From NCBI RefSeq assembly GCF_001968985.1, contig NZ_MOEN01000012.1:1-45968 (forward strand): a DNA stretch of 45,968 nt. Direction: 5' to 3'. A program made the translations under genes and the position numbers. The notes below the pieces were generated by a model. It ran no database searches and was not told the DNA's origin. It saw only the letters and a list, made by a program, of their open reading frames with translations. The stretch's first letter is position 1. Every line of letters begins with the position of its first letter. Shown piece by piece: positions 42,168 through 45,968 of the stretch. The DNA comes from Desulfurobacterium indicum (lineage in GTDB: Bacteria; Aquificota; Aquificia; Desulfurobacteriales; Desulfurobacteriaceae).

Positions 42168-43184
42168 ATGAGAGGGTTGTTGAAGTATATAGGATACAGG
42201 CTTGTTTCTTCTGTGGTGATGATTTTCTTAATGGTTACATTTGTATTTTTCCTGCTTAGAATTCTACCAGGTGATCCGGTTTTGGCACTTACGGGTGGAA
42301 AGGCACCGCCAGAAGTTGTTAAGCAGTTGAAAGAGCAGTTAGGACTTAATCTTCCTATATATAAGCAGTATTTAAAGTTTCTTTCTGACATACTACACGG
42401 TAATCTTGGAACTTCTATAGTTACCGGGGAAAGCATTAAAAGTGAACTTCTTGAAAGATTCCCCGCCACTCTGGAGCTATCTATCGTAAGTATTATTCTG
42501 GCGGCCGGCTGGGGTATTGTTCTGGGTATTGAGGGAGCAAGGCGTGAAGGTAGTGTGTTTGATTTTGTTACCAAGTTAATAGCTCTTTCTTTCTATGCTA
42601 TTCCTATATTTTTCGTAGGTATTATGATGCAGTATATTTTTGGTGTGAAGCTCGGCTGGTTTCCGATTTCAGGAAGAATTGATCCTCTAAATGAGCCTGA
42701 CCACGTTATAACAGGCCTTTACCTTGTTGACACTCTTTTGACAAAGAATTTTGCAGGCTTTGTTGATGCCCTTAAGCACATTTTCCTTCCTGCTTTCTCT
42801 TTGTCTCTTGTTCTTTTTTCTGTCATATACAGAATTACGCGGAGCAACATGATTTTGCAGCTTAAGAAAGAATATGTAAAAGCTGCGAGAGCAAGAGGAT
42901 TGAAGGAAAGGAGAGTGATTTACTATCACGCATTTAAGAATGCTTTTATTCCGATTTTTACTCTTATAGGTCTTCAATTTGCTGGACTTTTGGGCGGAGC
43001 AATCCTTACAGAGAATGTCTTTTCATGGCCCGGGCTTGGTTCTTACTTAATTGAAAGAATCGGTTACAGAGATTTTCCAGCAATTCAGGGGGCTATTCTG
43101 TTTTATGCTGTTATTGTTGTGTTTATATCTATCGCGATAGATATAATTTGTGCTCTTATGAATCCAAAAATTAAGTATGAGTAG
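42168..43184 (+). CDS. Peptide ABC transporter permease, DppB type
   Basis: This 338-residue inner-membrane permease has the classic N-terminus (YIGYRLVSSVVMIFLMVTFVFFLLRILPGDP), periplasmic loop, five further helices and the ATPase-contact EAA loop at AARARGLKERRVIYYHAFKNAFIPI. It forms a heterodimeric channel with the next gene product. It begins 36 bp after the hairpin and ends 8 bp inside the next gene. The C-terminal DPP signature (PALQG-like DFPAIQGAILFYA) is present. Confidence 0.93.
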   Translation: MRGLLKYIGYRLVSSVVMIFLMVTFVFFLLRILPGDPVLALTGGKAPPEVVKQLKEQLGLNLPIYKQYLKFLSDILHGNLGTSIVTGESIKSELLERFPATLELSIVSIILAAGWGIVLGIEGARREGSVFDFVTKLIALSFYAIPIFFVGIMMQYIFGVKLGWFPISGRIDPLNEPDHVITGLYLVDTLLTKNFAGFVDALKHIFLPAFSLSLVLFSVIYRITRSNMILQLKKEYVKAARARGLKERRVIYYHAFKNAFIPIFTLIGLQFAGLLGGAILTENVFSWPGLGSYLIERIGYRDFPAIQGAILFYAVIVVFISIAIDIICALMNPKIKYE

Positions 43185-43992
43185 GGTTTGCAGGATGAAC
43201 TTAAAGAAGGTACAGCTCTTTCTGGGAATATTTATTGTTGTTTTTCTTATTGTTATTGCGTTGTTTGGTCCTTACCTTACGTCGGCTGATCCGATCGCTA
43301 TTTCAAATGCCACATTTTCACCCCCATCTTCCCAGCACATATTCGGAACGGATGCTCTGGGAAGAGATATTTTTGCAAGAGTTCTCTATGGAGCTAGAAT
43401 TTCTCTTCTGGTATCTCTTTTAGCTGTTGCGATAGGGGTATCTGCAGGGACATTTTTGGGTTTGGTTTCAGGTTTTTTCGGTGGAATTGTTGATAAGGTT
43501 CTGGTTCTTATGATGGATGCCATGTATGCATTTCCGGGTCTGCTTCTTGCTATTACGTTTACAGCGTTTCTCGGGCAGGGCATAAAAAATGTTGCGATAG
43601 CTATTGCCATAGCTTTTATTCCAACTTACTTCAGGCTTGTTCGTAATCAGGTTCTTTCTCTTAAAAGGGAGCCTTTTGTGGAGGCAGCACAGGTATTTAA
43701 AGTGCCACTCTGGAAAATAATCTTTATTTATATTTTACTGCCGATTATTCCCACTCTTGCTGGGATTCTGGCTCTTTCAATAGGTGATGCTATTTTGACA
43801 GAGGCGGGACTTTCATACCTCGGACTTGGTGTTCCTCCACCAACCCCTGACTGGGGTGCAGATCTTTCAACCGGCCAGCACTACATCCTTCAGGATTACT
43901 GGTGGTGTTTTGTCTTTTCGGGTCTTGCCATATTCCTTGCTGTTCTTGGATTTGCCCTTATCGGTGATTACCTATCAGAGGAAAAGCTATGA
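43177..43992 (+). CDS. Peptide ABC transporter permease, DppC type
   Basis: This 271-residue permease has an N-terminal helix, the IFGTDALGRDIFARVLYGARISL signature of DppC/OppC proteins, five more helices and the EAA loop EAAQVFKVPLWKIIFIYILLPIIPT. The ATG at 43177 overlaps dppB by 8 bp; a second ATG at 43195 is equally plausible, and neither has a clear SD, so translation may be coupled. It overlaps the ATPase gene by 4 bp. It pairs with the DppB-type subunit. Confidence 0.93.
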   Translation: MSRVCRMNLKKVQLFLGIFIVVFLIVIALFGPYLTSADPIAISNATFSPPSSQHIFGTDALGRDIFARVLYGARISLLVSLLAVAIGVSAGTFLGLVSGFFGGIVDKVLVLMMDAMYAFPGLLLAITFTAFLGQGIKNVAIAIAIAFIPTYFRLVRNQVLSLKREPFVEAAQVFKVPLWKIIFIYILLPIIPTLAGILALSIGDAILTEAGLSYLGLGVPPPTPDWGADLSTGQHYILQDYWWCFVFSGLAIFLAVLGFALIGDYLSEEKL

Positions 43993-44915
43993 TAGAGGTA
44001 AGCCATTTAACAATTACATATCCTAACGGGTTTGTTGCCGTTAAAAATGTTTCGTTTAGTATTGATAAGAAAGAGGTTTTTGCTCTTGTCGGCGAGAGTG
44101 GTTGCGGAAAATCAACAACGGCTCATGCTCTCATAAGGCTTCTTCCAAAGGGGAGCAGGATAGAAGGTTCTTTTAAGCTTTCAGGTAGAGAGATAGTTTC
44201 CCTTAAAGAGAAAGAGATGAGGAAAGTCAGGGGAAAAGAGATAGGTATGGTGTTTCAGGATCCCCTTAATGCCCTTAATCCCCTTGTTAGAGTTAGAGAA
44301 CATTTTTTTGAAACGTTTGCAGCTCACGGAATTAAGAAATCCAGAGATGAACTTCTCGGGAGAGTTAGAGAACTTTTTGAGTTTATAGATCTTCCTTTTG
44401 AGAAAGTTAATTCTTATCCATTTGAGCTTTCCGGCGGGCAGCGTCAGAGGGTTATGTTCGCCATCGCTCTTGTTTTGAATCCTCGTCTTATAATTCTTGA
44501 CGAGCCGACAACTGCACTTGATGTTCTTGCCCAAAAAAAGGTTCTTGGATTGATAGATAAAACTAAGGAGACTTTTGATTCTGCAACTCTTCTTATCACT
44601 CATGATATGGGAGTTGTTAACGAAGTTGCCGACAAGGTGGCTGTTATGTATAAAGGTGTAATTATGGAAAAAGGTGATAAGGATAAGGTGCTTCATTCTC
44701 CCATTCATCCTTACACCAGGCTTCTTATTTCCTGTGTTCCTAAATATGATATCCATGATACTTCCATTCCCGATATTCCTTTGGAAGATAAGAATGTAGA
44801 AGGATGTCCTTTTGCTCCAAGATGTCCGAAGGTTTCTGACAGATGCTTTAAAGAGCTTCCCAAACCTGTTGTTGTAAAAGGAAGAGAGGTGTCTTGTTTT
44901 AATGTTGAAAGTTGA
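43989..44915 (+). CDS. Peptide ABC transporter ATP-binding protein, DppD type
   Basis: This 308-residue ATPase has Walker A GESGCGKST (about 35-43), Q-loop VFQDPLNALNP, signature LSGGQRQRV, Walker B LIILDEP and H-loop LITHDMG. The C-terminal oligopeptide extension CPFAPRCPKVSDRC carries the cysteine set that binds an Fe-S cluster in related DppD proteins. Such transporters normally use two different ATPases (DppD and DppF); no second one follows, so this may act as a homodimer or with an ATPase encoded elsewhere. It overlaps the YgjP-like gene by 14 bp. Confidence 0.93.
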   Translation: MIEVSHLTITYPNGFVAVKNVSFSIDKKEVFALVGESGCGKSTTAHALIRLLPKGSRIEGSFKLSGREIVSLKEKEMRKVRGKEIGMVFQDPLNALNPLVRVREHFFETFAAHGIKKSRDELLGRVRELFEFIDLPFEKVNSYPFELSGGQRQRVMFAIALVLNPRLIILDEPTTALDVLAQKKVLGLIDKTKETFDSATLLITHDMGVVNEVADKVAVMYKGVIMEKGDKDKVLHSPIHPYTRLLISCVPKYDIHDTSIPDIPLEDKNVEGCPFAPRCPKVSDRCFKELPKPVVVKGREVSCFNVES

Positions 44916-45528
44916 TGGATTGAACATAAAGATTGTAAGAAGTAGAAGAAAGACTATTTCTCTGGAAGTTAGTGATTCTGGAGAAGTTATTTTGAAATCA
45001 CCTGAAAATCTTTCCAGGGCTTTCCTTAGAAAGTTCGTTTTAAAACATAGAAACTGGCTATTTCAAAAGCTCTTTGATGTTGAAGAGAAAAAGAAATTTT
45101 TCGAAGGAAGAGGCTTCAGAGACGGTGCCGTTTTTTACTATTTCGGTGTTCCTTATGTTTTAAAGGTGATTGAATCTTCTATTTCTCTTAAACTTTCCGG
45201 TAATTACTCTCTTCTTTCTTCCGACTGGTTGAGTGATGCGAAAGGTGTTTTTATTACCTGGTATAAGAAGGTCGGATTGCCGTATATAACTGAACGAGTT
45301 AGGTTTTTTGCAGAGGACAGATTTTCTTATAAAAATGTGAAAATTACACGGGCAGAAAAAAGGTGGGGTTCCTGTTCAGGAAGTAACTCTCTCTGCTTTT
45401 CTTACAGGGTTTTGATGCTTCCAGAAGAGATTCTGGATTATATTGTTGTTCACGAGATAGCTCATATAAAAGAGAAGAATCATTCAAAACGTTTCTGGAA
45501 GTTAGGTAGTGTACGATATTTTGTGTAA
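44902..45528 (+). pseudogene. YgjP/SprT-like (DUF45) zinc metallopeptidase, 3' end cut off by an insertion sequence
   Basis: This 208-residue reading frame matches the YgjP-like M48-related family: N-terminal RSRRKTISLEVSDSGEVILKSP, then the zinc motif VVHEIAHIKEKNHSKRFWKL with HExxH and the third ligand histidine. After RFWKL the family normally continues with a C-terminal helix of about 20 residues; here the frame reads GSVRYFV and stops. The DNA from about 45505 on belongs to an IS256-family element, so the native end has been replaced. All three zinc ligands remain, so residual activity is possible. It overlaps the transporter ATPase gene by 14 bp. Confidence 0.75.
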
Positions 45529-45546
45529 GCTTGAGAAATGGGATAA

Positions 45547-45585
45547 CCTCCTGGGGAACACCCCACAAATACCAACCCCAGGAGG
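45547..45585 (+). promoter_or_regulatory. Inverted repeat that would sequester the transposase ribosome-binding site
   Basis: CCTCCTGGGG (45547-45556) is a perfect 10-bp reverse complement of CCCCAGGAGG (45576-45585), with a 19-nt loop. The right arm contains the transposase SD (AGGAGG, 45580-45585), so in RNA the SD would be base-paired. A smaller competing hairpin, TGGGG-AACA-CCCCA (45552-45565), would break the larger one. The structure is read directly; a regulatory effect is inference. Confidence 0.7.
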
Positions 45586-45590
45586 CAAAA

Positions 45591-45968
45591 ATGGAACTAC
45601 AGAAGATTTTACCAGACCTAGTTAAGGAAGTGGTAAAGCAAACCTTAGAGTCAATCATGACGGCTGAAAGAGAAGTGTTTCTTAAAGAACATGGAGGAAC
45701 AAAGAACGGCTTTTACGTTAGAAACTTAGATACTGTTATCGGTAAGCTTGAAAATCTGAGAATTCCAAGAGATAGAGAGGGAAAATTCAGAACAAAGTTG
45801 ATAGAACCTTATAGAAGAAGAGATATCAATCTTGAAGACTTAATACTTGGGATGTTTGCCTCTGGTATGAGTGCAAGAGCAGTAGCCCAGGCTCTTGAAA
45901 GCGTGTTTGAACTTAAATACTCACCCTCAACCATAAGCAAAATATCGCAGGTAACCTTAGAGGAAATA
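45591..45968 (+). CDS. IS256-family transposase, N-terminal part (3' end outside the window)
   Basis: The open frame runs from the ATG at 45591 to the window edge (126 codons). The N-terminal region matches mutator/IS256-type transposases: a short helical start, then FYVRNLDTVIGKLENLRIPRDREGKFRTKLIEPYRRR and the helix-turn-helix-like DLILGMFASGMSARAVAQALESVF followed by SPSTISKIS. These transposases use a DDE nuclease domain, which would lie beyond the edge. The AGGAGG SD is 5 bases upstream and lies inside the palindrome at 45547-45585. No frameshift is seen in the visible part, so the copy may be intact. Confidence 0.88.
   Translation, partial: MELQKILPDLVKEVVKQTLESIMTAEREVFLKEHGGTKNGFYVRNLDTVIGKLENLRIPRDREGKFRTKLIEPYRRRDINLEDLILGMFASGMSARAVAQALESVFELKYSPSTISKISQVTLEEI

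Larger units (their letters stand above)
45505..45968 (+). mobile_element. IS256-family (mutator-type) insertion sequence, left part only
   Basis: The element begins where homology of the YgjP-like frame ends (about 45505) and runs off the right edge. It comprises a left end with the likely terminal sequence GTAGTGTACGATATTTTG, a leader with a perfect 10-bp inverted repeat at 45547-45585, and the first 126 codons of a transposase. The right terminal repeat and target duplication lie outside the window, so the exact boundary is an estimate. Confidence 0.75.

Noticed and set aside
44181-44927. A 248-codon minus-strand open frame opposite the transporter ATPase gene
   Set aside because: It lies entirely antisense to a gene with intact Walker A, signature and Walker B motifs. 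No domain or SD supports it.

Overview
The window looks like chromosome of a thermophilic chemolithoautotroph of the Aquificota, most likely a Desulfurobacteriaceae member (Desulfurobacterium/Thermovibrio type). This is inferred from gene content, not from a search. The clues are the C4 steps of a reductive TCA cycle, multiheme c-type cytochromes, AT-rich densely packed genes with frequent TTG/GTG starts behind strong Shine-Dalgarno (SD) sequences, and a bacterial type A RNase P RNA gene, which the related Aquificaceae are known to lack. About 95% of the window is coding.

Layout. 1-287 is the 3' end of a c-type cytochrome gene. 284-1032 (minus) holds the fumarase beta subunit and YacG. 1288-4372 (plus) is a four-gene fumarate reductase/succinate dehydrogenase operon, followed by a Tat-exported cell-wall amidase. 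5600-9572 carries an O-methyltransferase, a phosphoesterase, EpmA, ArgB and a PfkB kinase. Two minus-strand tRNAs (Arg, Pro) follow, then fabD-pncA-HPt (plus). 11724-14283 (minus) is purS-purQ-dCMP deaminase-HD-GYP regulator. 14341-22443 (plus) holds a CPBP-like protein, lspA, malate dehydrogenase, fumarase alpha, an aspartate aminotransferase, a PH-like membrane protein, trmN6, comEC and lysA. A promoter-led tRNA cluster (Lys, Glu, Ala, CAT) runs into rnpB, whose 3' end overlaps the end of polA. The minus strand from 36153 to 23260 carries a TatA-like gene, a thioesterase, an SH3-like protein, yggS, purL, a PilS/PilR-like two-component pair, a twelve-heme cytochrome, cysE, a SPOR/TPR-like membrane protein and polA. 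The plus strand from 36328 carries rpsO, pnp, an unusual dUTPase, a rhomboid protease and a dipeptide/oligopeptide ABC transporter. The window ends in an IS256-family insertion sequence that has cut the end off a YgjP-like metallopeptidase gene.

How the genes work together. Aspartate aminotransferase, malate dehydrogenase, both fumarase subunits and the fumarate reductase complex cover aspartate/oxaloacetate through malate and fumarate to succinate, the reductive arm of the rTCA cycle, although the fumarase subunits lie 15 kb apart. PurS, PurQ and PurL together make the complete FGAM synthase. dCMP deaminase and dUTPase supply dUMP. The amidase carries a Tat signal and a TatA-like protein is encoded in the same window.

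No CRISPR array, prophage or obvious defence island was seen. The features most worth checking are the dUTPase with an extra N-terminal domain resembling a degenerate LAGLIDADG fold, the palindrome that would sequester the SD of the IS transposase, the triplicated tetraheme cytochrome, and the rnpB/polA arrangement.
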